This document shows, one piece after another, positions 8,651 to 17,365 of a stretch of DNA of 64,000 nucleotides. Position numbers and translations under genes: made by a program. Numbering within the stretch: position 1 is the first letter of the stretch; every line of letters begins with the position of its first letter. Under the pieces are notes generated by a model. The model did no database searches, had not been told where the DNA came from, and worked only from the letters and a program-made list of their open reading frames with translations. Source of the DNA: Marivivens geojensis (lineage in GTDB: Bacteria > Pseudomonadota > Alphaproteobacteria > Rhodobacterales > Rhodobacteraceae); NCBI RefSeq assembly GCF_023540835.1, contig NZ_JALKCU010000001.1, positions 744,001-808,000 of the forward strand, given 5' to 3'.

Positions 8651-8665
8651 GAATTGTTACAATTC
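8651..8665. promoter_or_regulatory. Perfect palindrome upstream of the aminotransferase gene
   Basis: GAATTGT-T-ACAATTC: 7-bp arms around one central base, in the 80-base gap between the oxidoreductase stop and the aminotransferase start. The length and symmetry fit an operator for a dimeric repressor. There is no T-run, so a terminator is less likely. Confidence 0.45.
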
Positions 8666-8689
8666 TACGAAAGTCTGCCTTAGAGGCGA

Positions 8690-9994
8690 TTAAATGCCGA
8701 GCTTATCGCGCAGTCGGAACCATGCCATTGCGAGCGTCAAAAGCGGTCCTTGGGCCATATGGCCAGCCGGATAGGTGCCTTGGGGGAGGGTGCTGAACGT
8801 GTCAAAACGTTCGGCTTGACCCGCGACCGCTTCGGCCATGAGTTTTCCCGCAAGACCTGCCAAAGCAACGCCGTGACCAGAGTAGCCAGATATCGACAAG
8901 ACATTCGGAGCAACACGTCGAACGACGGGCAGGCGCTTTATTGAAATACCAAGCGACCCACCCCACGTGTGCGTAAAAGGCACATGCCGTATTTGCGGGA
9001 ACATTTCGCCCATACGTTTGTGTAGCTTGCTGCCGATATCGTCGGGAAACTGGCGCGTATAGTTCGCGCGGCCACCAAATAATAGGCGGCGGTCTTCGGT
9101 CAGGCGGAAATAATTCACCACATTCGATGAATCGCAGGCGGCAATGTCTTCGCCCAGAACCGTTTCGGCCAAATCGCCCAAGGGTTCGGTCACGCCGATA
9201 AAGCTATTCACTGTCATTACGCGCGCATCGTTCCCACGATCAAGGCCACGCATATAGCCATTGCCCGCAAGGATCACATGATCCGCCGCAACGGTTCCGT
9301 TTTCGCAATGAACGACGGGCTTTGCGCCGTGCTGGATGCGCTTTGCCTCGGTCATCTCAAAAATTTTGGCACCTGCGGCCTCTGCCTCACGGGCGAGGGC
9401 AAGTACATAGCGGAGAGGGTGAACATGGCCCGCGCGACGGTTGATGGTGCCGCCCGCGTAGAGCTTGGAATTGACCAAACGGCGAAACGCTTTTTCGTTC
9501 AGGACCGTCGTCTCATGACCCGGATAGTGTTTGTCCATCAGGTCGTAAACGCGGCGCTCCATCTCAACATGTTTGGCGTCAAAGCTGCCGTGTGCGATCC
9601 CATGGCGGAAATTTGCTTCGGGGGCGTAGGTGGAGCAGAAATCCTTGACCATGTCGGTGGCTTCATGCGCCAGCTTCCATAAGTCTTGGGCCAGAGGTTG
9701 GCCGATCCGTGCACCCAGCCAAATCTGGCTTTTGTTGAAATCGCTGCCGACCTGCCCGCCATTGCGACCAGAGGCTCCCCATCCTGCGCGGTGCGCATCA
9801 AGGACGATCACCGACAGCCCACGTTTGCGCAATTCCCACGCCGCATGGAGGCCCGTGTAGCCCGCGCCGACAACCACAACGTCTGCCTTTTGATCCCCTT
9901 TCAGGGACGGGCGCAGCGCAGGAAGTGGAGTGGTTGCCGCATACCAAGAAGGTGGGAATTCACCGCGCGTGTCGTTGCAATAGAGCGGGTTCAT
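8690..9994 (-). CDS. puuB: FAD-dependent amine oxidase, gamma-glutamylputrescine oxidase-like
   Basis: 434 aa DAO-family flavoprotein. The dinucleotide-binding motif VVGAGYTGLH is at residues 41-50 (G43, G45, G48), followed by the usual SGRNGGQ and C-terminal GYSGHGVALAG segments. In the Puu pathway PuuB oxidises gamma-glutamylputrescine to the aldehyde. The assignment rests on the family plus its place last in an operon with two PuuA-like synthetases and an amidotransferase. Its ATG overlaps the stop of the 75-aa ORF (ATGA). Oxidation of another glutamylated or N-methyl amine is possible. Confidence 0.85.
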   Translation of the reverse strand: MNPLYCNDTRGEFPPSWYAATTPLPALRPSLKGDQKADVVVVGAGYTGLHAAWELRKRGLSVIVLDAHRAGWGASGRNGGQVGSDFNKSQIWLGARIGQPLAQDLWKLAHEATDMVKDFCSTYAPEANFRHGIAHGSFDAKHVEMERRVYDLMDKHYPGHETTVLNEKAFRRLVNSKLYAGGTINRRAGHVHPLRYVLALAREAEAAGAKIFEMTEAKRIQHGAKPVVHCENGTVAADHVILAGNGYMRGLDRGNDARVMTVNSFIGVTEPLGDLAETVLGEDIAACDSSNVVNYFRLTEDRRLLFGGRANYTRQFPDDIGSKLHKRMGEMFPQIRHVPFTHTWGGSLGISIKRLPVVRRVAPNVLSISGYSGHGVALAGLAGKLMAEAVAGQAERFDTFSTLPQGTYPAGHMAQGPLLTLAMAWFRLRDKLGI

Positions 9995-10218
9995 TCGTCA
10001 CTCTTAGGCTCAATAGCGACTGTGAATTGGGTTTTCTTTACGGGCTGCGAGACCTCGACTTTATCTTCGCGAAAGGCCGAAATACCATTGAGGGAGGGGC
10101 TATTTTTCATGCTCAGCCGTCCTGCGGATTTCTGCGCTTTGCCTCCATGCGAGAACATCCCCGCCGACCGTGGTCCGGTTGGTTTTTCCATCTTTGTCGG
10201 GCGGCGGGTTGGTTTCAT
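9991..10218 (-). CDS. 75-aa basic protein of unknown function inside the polyamine operon
   Basis: A short ORF linked on both sides: its ATG overlaps the upstream synthetase stop (TGATG) and its stop overlaps the start of the oxidase (ATGA). Such coupling at both ends argues that it is translated. The product is rich in Lys, Arg, Ser and Pro, with no membrane segment and no cysteine, and looks largely disordered. I recognise no family. It may be a small accessory or assembly factor for the pathway, or simply bridge translation between the two enzymes. Confidence 0.6.
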   Translation of the reverse strand: MKPTRRPTKMEKPTGPRSAGMFSHGGKAQKSAGRLSMKNSPSLNGISAFREDKVEVSQPVKKTQFTVAIEPKSDE

Positions 10219-11576
10219 CAGACGTTCAACAGCAAATGTTCACGTTCCCACGGGCTGATCACCTGAAGGAATTCTTCATATTCGGCGCGTTTCACGATGG
10301 AATAGACGCGGGCGAATTCTGGGCCGAGGATGTCGTGCAGCGTGGTCGCCTCTTCGAAGAGGTCGAGAGCATCACCCATCACACGCGGTAGATCTTCGTC
10401 CCCTTCATAGGCGTCGCCTTTGAATGACGGACCTGCGCGGTGTTCTTCCATCATGCCCAGATAGCCGCAGGCCAAGGACGCAGCGATGCCAAGGTATGGG
10501 TTGCAGTCCATCCCAGCCAAGCGGTTCTCAATCCGACGCGAGGACGGACCAGAGAGCGGAACACGGATACCCGTCGTGCGGTTGTCACGGCCCCACGCAA
10601 GGTTGATCGGTGCGGCGTGGTCGCGCACGTAGCGGCGGTAGCTGTTCACATAGGGCGCCATCACTGCAATCGCCGACGGCAGGTATTTCTGCATCCCACC
10701 GATGAAGTGATAAAACGCGTCCGTTTCGCCACCCTGCGGACCCGAAAAGATGTTCTGACCCGTTTCAATCTCTTTGACCGAATGGTGGATGTGCATCGCG
10801 CTGCCGGGTTCATCGGCAATCGGTTTCGCCATGAAGGTAGCAAAGCAATTATGACGCAGTGCGGCTTCGCGGATCAGGCGTTTGAAATAGAACACCTCAT
10901 CGGCCAGTTTCACGGGGTCGCCGTGCTGGAGGTTGATCTCGAGCTGACCTGCGCCGCCCTCTTGGGTGATGCCGTCGATCTCGAACCCTTGGGCTTCGGC
11001 AAAGTCGTAGATGTCGTCGATCACAGGGCCGAATTCGTCAACGGCTGTCATCGAATAGGCCTGACGTGCCGCAGCAGGGCGACCAGAGCGGCCCATCATC
11101 GGTTCGATGTTTTTCGCGGGGTCGAGGTTGCGGGCAACGAGGTAGAATTCCATCTCGGGCGCAACTACGGGTTCCCACCCTTGCTTGCGATACAGTTCGA
11201 CCACGCGTTTCAGGACGTTGCGGGGTGCGTATTCGATCGGGTTGCCCTTGCGGTCATAAGCGTCGTGGATCACCTGCAGCGTCCAGTCGCCCGTCCACGG
11301 CGCAGCGGTCGCCGTGTCGAGGTCTGGTTTCAGGATCATATCACGCTCTATAAAACCGTCCTCTCCTGCGGCATCACCCCATTCACCTGTGATGGTTTGG
11401 TAAAAGATGCTGTCGGGCAGATGAAAGTACTCTTGGCGTGCGAATTTGGACGCGGGAACGGCCTTGCCGCGGGCAATGCCGGGCATATCGGCGATGATAC
11501 ATTCAACTTCGTCTAAACGGCGGTCCTTCAGGTATTCCTGAGCCGCCTCGGGTAATTTTTCAGTCCAGTCGGTCAT
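10218..11576 (-). CDS. puuA: Glutamine synthetase-family gamma-glutamylamine ligase (PuuA-like)
   Basis: 452 aa; ATP-dependent ligase joining glutamate to an amine, in the Puu pathway putrescine. GS landmarks are present: EMEFYLV, HIHHSVKE (ATP/glutamate-binding loop), NRTTGIRVPLSGPSSRRIENR near the active site, and AGMDCNPYL. It lacks the adenylylation tyrosine region of GlnA. Its ATG overlaps the stop of the upstream amidotransferase by 4 bases, and its stop overlaps the 75-aa ORF. A second paralogue (12320-13654) shares the operon, so the two may differ in amine substrate. Confidence 0.88.
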   Translation of the reverse strand: MTDWTEKLPEAAQEYLKDRRLDEVECIIADMPGIARGKAVPASKFARQEYFHLPDSIFYQTITGEWGDAAGEDGFIERDMILKPDLDTATAAPWTGDWTLQVIHDAYDRKGNPIEYAPRNVLKRVVELYRKQGWEPVVAPEMEFYLVARNLDPAKNIEPMMGRSGRPAAARQAYSMTAVDEFGPVIDDIYDFAEAQGFEIDGITQEGGAGQLEINLQHGDPVKLADEVFYFKRLIREAALRHNCFATFMAKPIADEPGSAMHIHHSVKEIETGQNIFSGPQGGETDAFYHFIGGMQKYLPSAIAVMAPYVNSYRRYVRDHAAPINLAWGRDNRTTGIRVPLSGPSSRRIENRLAGMDCNPYLGIAASLACGYLGMMEEHRAGPSFKGDAYEGDEDLPRVMGDALDLFEEATTLHDILGPEFARVYSIVKRAEYEEFLQVISPWEREHLLLNV

Positions 11577-12259
11577 GACTGTGGCTCTTTCTGTTTAAAA
11601 AATGCACCGATGCGACGGGCCAGAATGGCGCTATCGGTCGGCTTTTCCGTGTTTTCGATCGCAGTATCGATCAGCGGATCAGGCACCACGCCCCGTCCAC
11701 GGCTTTCGGCCAATTTGCCGAGGAAACCGTTCGAGAACTCAGGGTGCGCCTGCACGGTGAACGCTTTGTGCCCATAGCCGAGAGCGGCATAGGGGCAGGT
11801 GTCGTTGTAGGCGATGACTTTGGCATCTTTGGGCAATTCGACCACTTGGTCCTGATGCCACGCGTTAAGCGCCACAGCCTCGCCTTCGAAGTTGTAGACC
11901 TGACGACCCACCATCCAGCCCTTATCGGACTTTTCGACCTTACCGCCGAGGGCTTGGGCGATGATCTGGTGACCAAAGCAAATCCCGACCAGAGGCACAG
12001 CCGCCGCATAGACCGCGCGAATGAAGTCTTCGAGCGGGGGAATGAACGGCAAGTCCTCATATGCGCCGTGGCGCGATCCAGAGATCAGCCAGCCATCCGC
12101 CGCATGCACGTCGTCGGGCAATTCGCCATCAACGGCAAACCACGTTTGAAAGGTAAACCCCTGACCAGCCAGCAGGTTTTGAAAGAACACGTCATATTCG
12201 CCGTGTTCCGGCCTTAGGTTTTCGGGCGAATGCCCAGCGATCAGAATGCCGATCTTCAT
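11573..12259 (-). CDS. Class I glutamine amidotransferase-like protein (GATase1)
   Basis: 228 aa. The nucleophile cysteine is C94 in GICFGHQI, with H172 and E174 in QAHPEF completing a GATase triad. In E. coli the Puu hydrolase is PuuD (peptidase C26 type). This protein is the GMP-synthase-like class often found with PuuA paralogues and could release glutamate from gamma-glutamyl intermediates or supply ammonia. The role in the pathway is inferred from context. Start ATG 12257-12259; the stop overlaps the next gene. Confidence 0.82.
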   Translation of the reverse strand: MKIGILIAGHSPENLRPEHGEYDVFFQNLLAGQGFTFQTWFAVDGELPDDVHAADGWLISGSRHGAYEDLPFIPPLEDFIRAVYAAAVPLVGICFGHQIIAQALGGKVEKSDKGWMVGRQVYNFEGEAVALNAWHQDQVVELPKDAKVIAYNDTCPYAALGYGHKAFTVQAHPEFSNGFLGKLAESRGRGVVPDPLIDTAIENTEKPTDSAILARRIGAFFKQKEPQS

Positions 12260-12319
12260 AAGTCACCAAATAAGGAGCGTTAACTCAGGCTACCTGCGGT
12301 TTTCACAGGCGGCAATGGG

Positions 12320-13654
12320 TCAGACGGTATCCAGATAAAGGTCTAGGATTTCCTGTTCCGACAACTCGCCCAGATAATGGAGTTCTTGGCGCTTCGTCAT
12401 CACAAGGTTGTCAATCAGTGTCCGTGGAAAGACACGTTCCGCAAGGAATGAGGTCTCGAACCGATCAATGGCTTGAGCCCACGTATCGGGGATCTGCGCC
12501 ATTTCCTGTTCGTAGGCGTTGCCGCTGATGGGCGGCGGCGGGGTGAGTTTGTCCTCAATCCCAACCAGAGCCGACCCCAGCACGGCAGCGAGGAACAGAT
12601 AGGGGTTCACGTCGCCCCCTGCCACGCGGTGTTCGATCCGACGTGCAGCGGGGCTACCACCTGGTACGCGGATGGACGCGGTGCGGTTGTCGTAGGCCCA
12701 GCAAATGCCTGTTGGCGCATGGCTTTCGGGAACCAGACGCGCATACGAGTTTTCATGCGGGGCAAAGACCAACGCCAAATCAGGGATACCACGCAGACAG
12801 CCCGCAATCGCGTGCTTGAGCGTATCTGTGCCCTCAAAGCTGCCATCGGCAAAGACGTTGTTCCCGTCTTCATCCACGACCGAGAAATGGACGTGCAGAC
12901 CGTTGCCCGCGTATTCTTCATAGGGCTTTGCCATGAAAGACGCCGCCATCCCGTGTTTACGGGCGAGGCCACGCACCAGCATCTTGAACAGATAGGCGTC
13001 ATCCGCAGCTTTAAGTGCGTCTGCCACATGGACGAGGTTCATTTCGAACTGCCCTACGCCAACCTCCGAGGTCGCCGCCTCAGTTTCGATCTCCATCAGA
13101 TCGCAAGCGTCGTAGAGGTCGTTAAAGAAGTTATCGAAGGCATCCAACGCACGCAGCGATAGGATTTCACCACCCGCGCGGCGTTTTCCGGAACGCGGGC
13201 TTTTCGGCTGCTGGATTTCTTTGCCACTGTCATCGATGAGGTAGAATTCCATCTCGAAAGCGACGACAGGTTTCAGGCCCAGTTCGGCATAGCGTTTTAC
13301 GACACGCGACAGTGCGTGGCGCGGGTCACCGTCAAACGGGACACCCTCTTCGGTGAACATCCACATCGGCAAGAGCGCTGACGGGGTCTGGAGCCACGGC
13401 ATCGGAACATAGCCGCGCTCTGTGGGGAACAGCATTCCGTCGGGGTCGCCAACTTCGAAAACCAATGGGCTGTCTTCTACGTCTTCGCCCCAGATATCGA
13501 GGTTCAAAACGGACAGCGGGAACCGCATGCCTTCGGTTTCCATCTTACGCGCAAATTTAACAGGGATGCGTTTGCCCCGTGCCTGACCGTTAAGGTCGGC
13601 AGCGCCCGCACGAATGCTGCGGATATGCGGATTCTCGTCCAGCCAACTACTCAT
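12320..13654 (-). CDS. Second glutamine synthetase-family gamma-glutamylamine ligase (PuuA-like)
   Basis: 444 aa, first gene after the ABC transporter. It has EMEFYLI, HVHFSVVD, NRTASIRVPGGSPAARRIEHR and GGDVNPYL, the same landmarks as the downstream paralogue but with clearly different sequence. It probably also glutamylates an amine. The 178-base region in front holds two palindromes that look like operators. A 60-base gap separates it from the amidotransferase gene. Which amine it uses (putrescine, ethanolamine-like, or other) cannot be decided from sequence. Confidence 0.87.
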   Translation of the reverse strand: MSSWLDENPHIRSIRAGAADLNGQARGKRIPVKFARKMETEGMRFPLSVLNLDIWGEDVEDSPLVFEVGDPDGMLFPTERGYVPMPWLQTPSALLPMWMFTEEGVPFDGDPRHALSRVVKRYAELGLKPVVAFEMEFYLIDDSGKEIQQPKSPRSGKRRAGGEILSLRALDAFDNFFNDLYDACDLMEIETEAATSEVGVGQFEMNLVHVADALKAADDAYLFKMLVRGLARKHGMAASFMAKPYEEYAGNGLHVHFSVVDEDGNNVFADGSFEGTDTLKHAIAGCLRGIPDLALVFAPHENSYARLVPESHAPTGICWAYDNRTASIRVPGGSPAARRIEHRVAGGDVNPYLFLAAVLGSALVGIEDKLTPPPPISGNAYEQEMAQIPDTWAQAIDRFETSFLAERVFPRTLIDNLVMTKRQELHYLGELSEQEILDLYLDTV

Positions 13655-13750
13655 GTCTCACCCGTTTAAGAGGGCCGTTGACAAGGCAATGGTACGGGGT
13701 GGCGCGCGGAATACGCAGCCACGTCACAGGTCCATGCCCTTGGCCCTTCA

Positions 13751-13763
13751 TTGATCGGATCAA
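13751..13763. promoter_or_regulatory. Operator-like inverted repeat B upstream of the polyamine operon
   Basis: TTGATC-G-GATCAA: 6-bp arms around one base, about 97 bases upstream of the first synthetase ATG. It shares the TTGATC half-site with the palindrome at 13812-13825. Confidence 0.45.
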
Positions 13764-13811
13764 ACCCCGTCGCTTGGGTTGTAGCTGCCGCTTGCGCGGA
13801 CCCACCCGGTA

Positions 13812-13825
13812 AATTTGATCAAATT
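13812..13825. promoter_or_regulatory. Operator-like palindrome A upstream of the polyamine operon
   Basis: AATTTGATCAAATT, a perfect 14-base palindrome. It is further enclosed by CCGGTA on the left and TACCGG on the right. It lies just past the end of the permease gene, about 60 bases from the second TTGATC-type site, so a dimeric regulator could bind both. The regulator is not in the window. Confidence 0.5.
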
Positions 13826-13832
13826 ATGTATA

Positions 13833-14639
13833 CTACCGGATCAGATTTAGACGCAAGCGTATTTTAGCACGATTTGTTTGCGGCAAATGGCGGTTAAGCT
13901 GTTTGTTAATCAGCCCAAAGGTGCCGATCACGGTCAATGTCAGCAGGATAAAGAACCCAGCGAGGATCGGGTAAGGGATGAACGGGTTGAACGTTTTGTC
14001 CGCAAAATAGCTCGCGTAGTAAAGCGCATCACCCATTTGGCTGCGCGCTGGAAAGCCCGACATGAACACCAGTGTTGTGGCGTGGAACAAGAAGATCGCT
14101 TCGTTCGTGTAGGCAGGCCACGCAAGGCGGAGCATGGTCGGGAAGGTGATCCGACGGAACCGTTTCCAGCCTGACATGCCATAGGCGTCTGCAGCTTCAA
14201 TGTCGCCTTTGGGGATCGACATCAGCGCGCCGTAAAAGATCTCTGCCGAATAGGCCGCTGTGTTGAGGAACAACACGATCAACGCGCCGAGCCAAGCCGA
14301 GGTCAGCGGCGTAAAGATCGGATAAGCGCCCTTGAGGCTCTGGAAGGTGAAGTAGGCAAAGAAGAACTGGATGAACAGCGGCGACCCACGGAACACAAAG
14401 ATGAACCATTCAGCGGGTTTGCGGAACATCGGGTTGTGGTGCGATTTGCCAACTGCGGTGGCCACGGCCAAGAAGAACCCAGACACCAACGCCAAAAGGC
14501 CAAAGTAGATGTTCCAGATCATACCCGATCCGATCAGCACGACCTGCTGACAGATGGTAAAGTTATCACGCGGCAGCAACCGTTCGCCAAAGCCCAAGCT
14601 GCGCAAGCCGTAGTCCGATAGAATATCCCAACAGGTCAT
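13833..14639 (-). CDS. Polar amino-acid ABC transporter permease (HisM type)
   Basis: 268 aa inner-membrane permease with several hydrophobic helices. The cytoplasmic EAADAYGMSGWKRFRRITFP loop is the EAA motif that contacts the ATPase. Another recognisable feature is FRGSPLFIQ, typical of the HisM/HisQ family. Its ATG overlaps the stop of the other permease gene (ATGA), so the two are made together as a heterodimer. The ligand is probably a basic or polar amino acid or related amine. The polyamine-type enzymes downstream fit an amine or basic substrate, but this is inference. Confidence 0.9.
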   Translation of the reverse strand: MTCWDILSDYGLRSLGFGERLLPRDNFTICQQVVLIGSGMIWNIYFGLLALVSGFFLAVATAVGKSHHNPMFRKPAEWFIFVFRGSPLFIQFFFAYFTFQSLKGAYPIFTPLTSAWLGALIVLFLNTAAYSAEIFYGALMSIPKGDIEAADAYGMSGWKRFRRITFPTMLRLAWPAYTNEAIFLFHATTLVFMSGFPARSQMGDALYYASYFADKTFNPFIPYPILAGFFILLTLTVIGTFGLINKQLNRHLPQTNRAKIRLRLNLIR

Positions 14640-15529
14640 GCTGCGGCCTTTCTCTGGGCTTCGCCAGCAGCGGTCGCTTGACCACGTGTGAGGCGCGACA
14701 TGATTTTATCGAGCACGACTTCGGACACTTTGGTGAAGCCGAGGTAGAAGACCAAGAGAGCGAGGAAATACCACATCCGCCAGTCACCGTGCGGGTAGTC
14801 GGTGAACTTTGCGGTTTTCGTCGCGCCCAATTCGCGGGCCCAATAGACGATGTCCTCAACGCCAAGGAGGAATAGAAGGGGGGTCGCTTTGATCAAAACC
14901 ATCCAGAGGTTCGAAAGACCAGGCAAGGCATAGACCCACATCTGCGGGACCAGCACGCGCCAGAAGGTTTGGCGCTGCGTCATGCCGTAAGCCTCTGCGG
15001 TTTCGAGCTGGGCATGAGGCACGGCCCGCATTGCCCCAGACAATACGTTCGCGGCAAAGGCCCCAAACACGATCGCAAAGGTCAGAACGGCAAGAGAGAA
15101 CCCGTAGGTTTCATGTACCCACTGAGGCGCTGTGCCCAATGGCAGCTTTGCCTCTGGGCAGACAACAAAATCGTTGCCCTGTCGGATTGGCATATCCCAG
15201 TCGGGACATTTTACTTCGTGTCGGATCCATTCAAAGAACTGATCGAGCGCGATGACGAAGAATAGGAAAAAGGCGATATCGGGCACGCCTCGAACGATCG
15301 CGGTATATCCCTTCCCGAACCAAGCAATCGGAAGGATGCGCGAGCGTGCGGCGCTTGCCCCTGCAAAGCCGAAAAACAGCGCAACGGGTGCGGTGATGGC
15401 CAGCAACAACAGGACCGTCCCAATAGACCAGTAGATCCCCAGATGTTTGCCTGTGGTCAAATAGCAGCTGAGCCATTCGATGCCTTCGAGCGAGGCTGGA
15501 TCGGAACAGAAACTGAAAATAGCTGCCAC
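14636..15529 (-). CDS. Polar amino-acid ABC transporter permease (HisQ type)
   Basis: 297 aa, somewhat long for the family because of an insertion between early helices (about residues 85-125, with several charged residues and two Cys) that probably sits in the periplasm. The EAA-type loop is ETAEAYGMTQRQTFWRVLVP. The start is GTG at 15527-15529 (VAAIFSFCSD) with only a weak ribosome site, so the exact start is uncertain. It lies 70 bases after the binding-protein gene. Confidence 0.88.
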   Translation of the reverse strand: MAAIFSFCSDPASLEGIEWLSCYLTTGKHLGIYWSIGTVLLLLAITAPVALFFGFAGASAARSRILPIAWFGKGYTAIVRGVPDIAFFLFFVIALDQFFEWIRHEVKCPDWDMPIRQGNDFVVCPEAKLPLGTAPQWVHETYGFSLAVLTFAIVFGAFAANVLSGAMRAVPHAQLETAEAYGMTQRQTFWRVLVPQMWVYALPGLSNLWMVLIKATPLLFLLGVEDIVYWARELGATKTAKFTDYPHGDWRMWYFLALLVFYLGFTKVSEVVLDKIMSRLTRGQATAAGEAQRKAAA

Positions 15530-15598
15530 CGTCTGTTGAGAGGATAGAGAAAACGGGGCGACTGGTGTCAGTCTCCCCGCGAAATTCAGGTCAGGCGA

Positions 15599-16327
15599 TT
15601 AGAACTGTTCGCCGATTTCCCATTTTGCGATCATCGCGTTGAGCGAGCCATCTGCTTTCATCGATTGGATCGCAGCGGTGAACTTGTCGCGCAGTTCGGT
15701 ATCCGACTGACGAACGCCCATGCCAACGCCGCCACCGATGAGAACGTCGTCACCAGTGAATGCGAGGTCTGCTTCGGCTTCTACGACAGGAGCGAGGAAT
15801 GCTTTGTCAGCGAGAACCGCATCAGCTTCGCCGTTGCGAACCGCTGCAATCGACTCTTCAGGAGTTGCGAACTCGAGCAGGGTTGCGCCCATTTCAGCAA
15901 CGTAGGACGCCTGAATGGTGGCTGCCTGTGCTGCGATCACTGCGCCAGCGAGGTCAACATCGTTGCCTGCAACAGCGACGAATGCCGACGGATCCGGCTG
16001 GGTGTAGTTTTCGGTGAAGTCGATGACTTGCTTACGCTCGTCGGTGATCGACATGCCAGCGATGATGGTGTCGTAGTTGCCCGATACGAGGTTCGGGATG
16101 ATCGAATCCCAATCGTTGGTCACCCACTCACAGGTCAGTTCAGCGCGTGCGCACAGCTCGTCGCCCAGTTCGCGCTCGAAACCGTCAACTTCGCCAGCGT
16201 CGTTGATGAAGTTGTACGGAGGGTAGGCGCCCTCGGTGCCCATGCGAACGGTTGCGCCATGGCCTTCAGCCAGTGCTGCGCCAGCGGCCAGCGCGGCAAT
16301 CGCGGTGCTGAGGATAAGGGTTTTCAT
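15599..16327 (-). CDS. Periplasmic binding protein of the polar amino-acid ABC transporter
   Basis: 242 aa, SBP family 3 (HisJ/ArtJ-like). Signal peptide MKTLILSTAIAALAAGAALA, cleaved before EGHG. The mature start RMGTEGAYPPYNFIND is the classic ligand-pocket opening. GYNDTIIAG-like (NYDTIIAGMSITDERKQ) carries the Arg that holds the ligand carboxylate, and EADAVLADKAF is the hinge-side pocket. It captures the ligand and passes it to the two permeases downstream. Confidence 0.92.
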   Translation of the reverse strand: MKTLILSTAIAALAAGAALAEGHGATVRMGTEGAYPPYNFINDAGEVDGFERELGDELCARAELTCEWVTNDWDSIIPNLVSGNYDTIIAGMSITDERKQVIDFTENYTQPDPSAFVAVAGNDVDLAGAVIAAQAATIQASYVAEMGATLLEFATPEESIAAVRNGEADAVLADKAFLAPVVEAEADLAFTGDDVLIGGGVGMGVRQSDTELRDKFTAAIQSMKADGSLNAMIAKWEIGEQF

Positions 16328-16446
16328 TGGTCTCTCCCAAAGGTTGGTGGGCTGTTGCCCGTGGAATCGCCCCTTAACGGGACTTTGTGGTTGTCTATGT
16401 GCCGCATCGTGCCAAAATTGACCATCGGGTCAATCAGCACGGCTCC

Positions 16447-17220
16447 TTAATGGAGCGAATGCGACAAAAATTGTTGAAGACGCTCGGATTTGGGCGCCCC
16501 AAAGAGCGCATCTGGTGCGCCTTCTTCTTCGATCAAGCCTTGGTGCAGGAACACGACATGATCTGAGATATCTCGTGCCATCCGCATGTCGTGGGTCACG
16601 ATCATCATCGTGCGGCCTTCTTCGGCGAGGCCACGGATCACTTTCACCACTTCTTGCTCTAATTCTGGGTCCAAAGCCGACGTCGGTTCGTCGAACAATA
16701 GCGCCTCGGGCTCCATGCAGAGCGCGCGCGCGATTGCAGCGCGTTGCTGCTGCCCGCCGGACATCTGCGCAGGATAAACATCGCATTTGTCGCCGATGCC
16801 CACTTTGTCGAGATACATCCGCGCCTTTTCTTCGACCTCGGCCTTATCGCGGCCAAGCACGGTCACAGGCGCTTCCATCACGTTCTGCAGAACCGTCATG
16901 TGCGCCCAAAGGTTAAACTGTTGGAACACCATCGACAGGTTCGTACGAATGCGCAGCAACTGTTTGCGATCCGCAGGTCGGCGCTGCAGGCCTTCGCCCT
17001 TCCACGCAACAGGCTCACCCTTGAACAGGATGTCACCTTTTTGGCTGTCTTCCAGAAGGTTGGCGCAGCGCAACAGCGTTGATTTCCCTGACCCCGACGA
17101 GCCAATGAGCGAAATGACCTGTCCGGCCTCGGCGCTAATATCCACACCCTTAAGAACCTCCAAGGCGCCATAGGCCTTGTGTAGGTTGCGAATTTCGATG
17201 ACGGGGCTGTTCAAAGTCAC
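16447..17220 (-). CDS. ATP-binding subunit of the polar amino-acid ABC transporter
   Basis: 257 aa with the GTG start at 17218-17220, preferred because AGGGAA precedes it by 10 bases and the product then begins VTLNSPVIEIRNLHKAYG like other HisP proteins. A TTG at 17275-17277 would add 19 residues. Walker A is GSSGSGKST, the signature is MSGGQQQR, and Walker B is LLFDEPTSALD with a following switch His. First gene of the transporter unit. The gap upstream (17221-17365) contains a TTGCGCAA palindrome and several GCAAA-type words. Confidence 0.92.
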   Translation of the reverse strand: MTLNSPVIEIRNLHKAYGALEVLKGVDISAEAGQVISLIGSSGSGKSTLLRCANLLEDSQKGDILFKGEPVAWKGEGLQRRPADRKQLLRIRTNLSMVFQQFNLWAHMTVLQNVMEAPVTVLGRDKAEVEEKARMYLDKVGIGDKCDVYPAQMSGGQQQRAAIARALCMEPEALLFDEPTSALDPELEQEVVKVIRGLAEEGRTMMIVTHDMRMARDISDHVVFLHQGLIEEEGAPDALFGAPKSERLQQFLSHSLH

Positions 17221-17365
17221 GGCGTCTGTATTCCCTGTTTGGCTGCGGAGTAGTGCGGAATTTTCTGTCCAGCGCAACGTCCATTATGGGTTGACGTTAG
17301 GGCCACTCGACCGATTTGCGCAATCCATTTGCCCGTTTTGTGCATTTTGCTCGCTTAAGGTGCGA

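Noticed and set aside
10440-11516. Open frame antisense to the first PuuA-like gene
   Set aside because: Shadow of the real gene; no ribosome site or family features.
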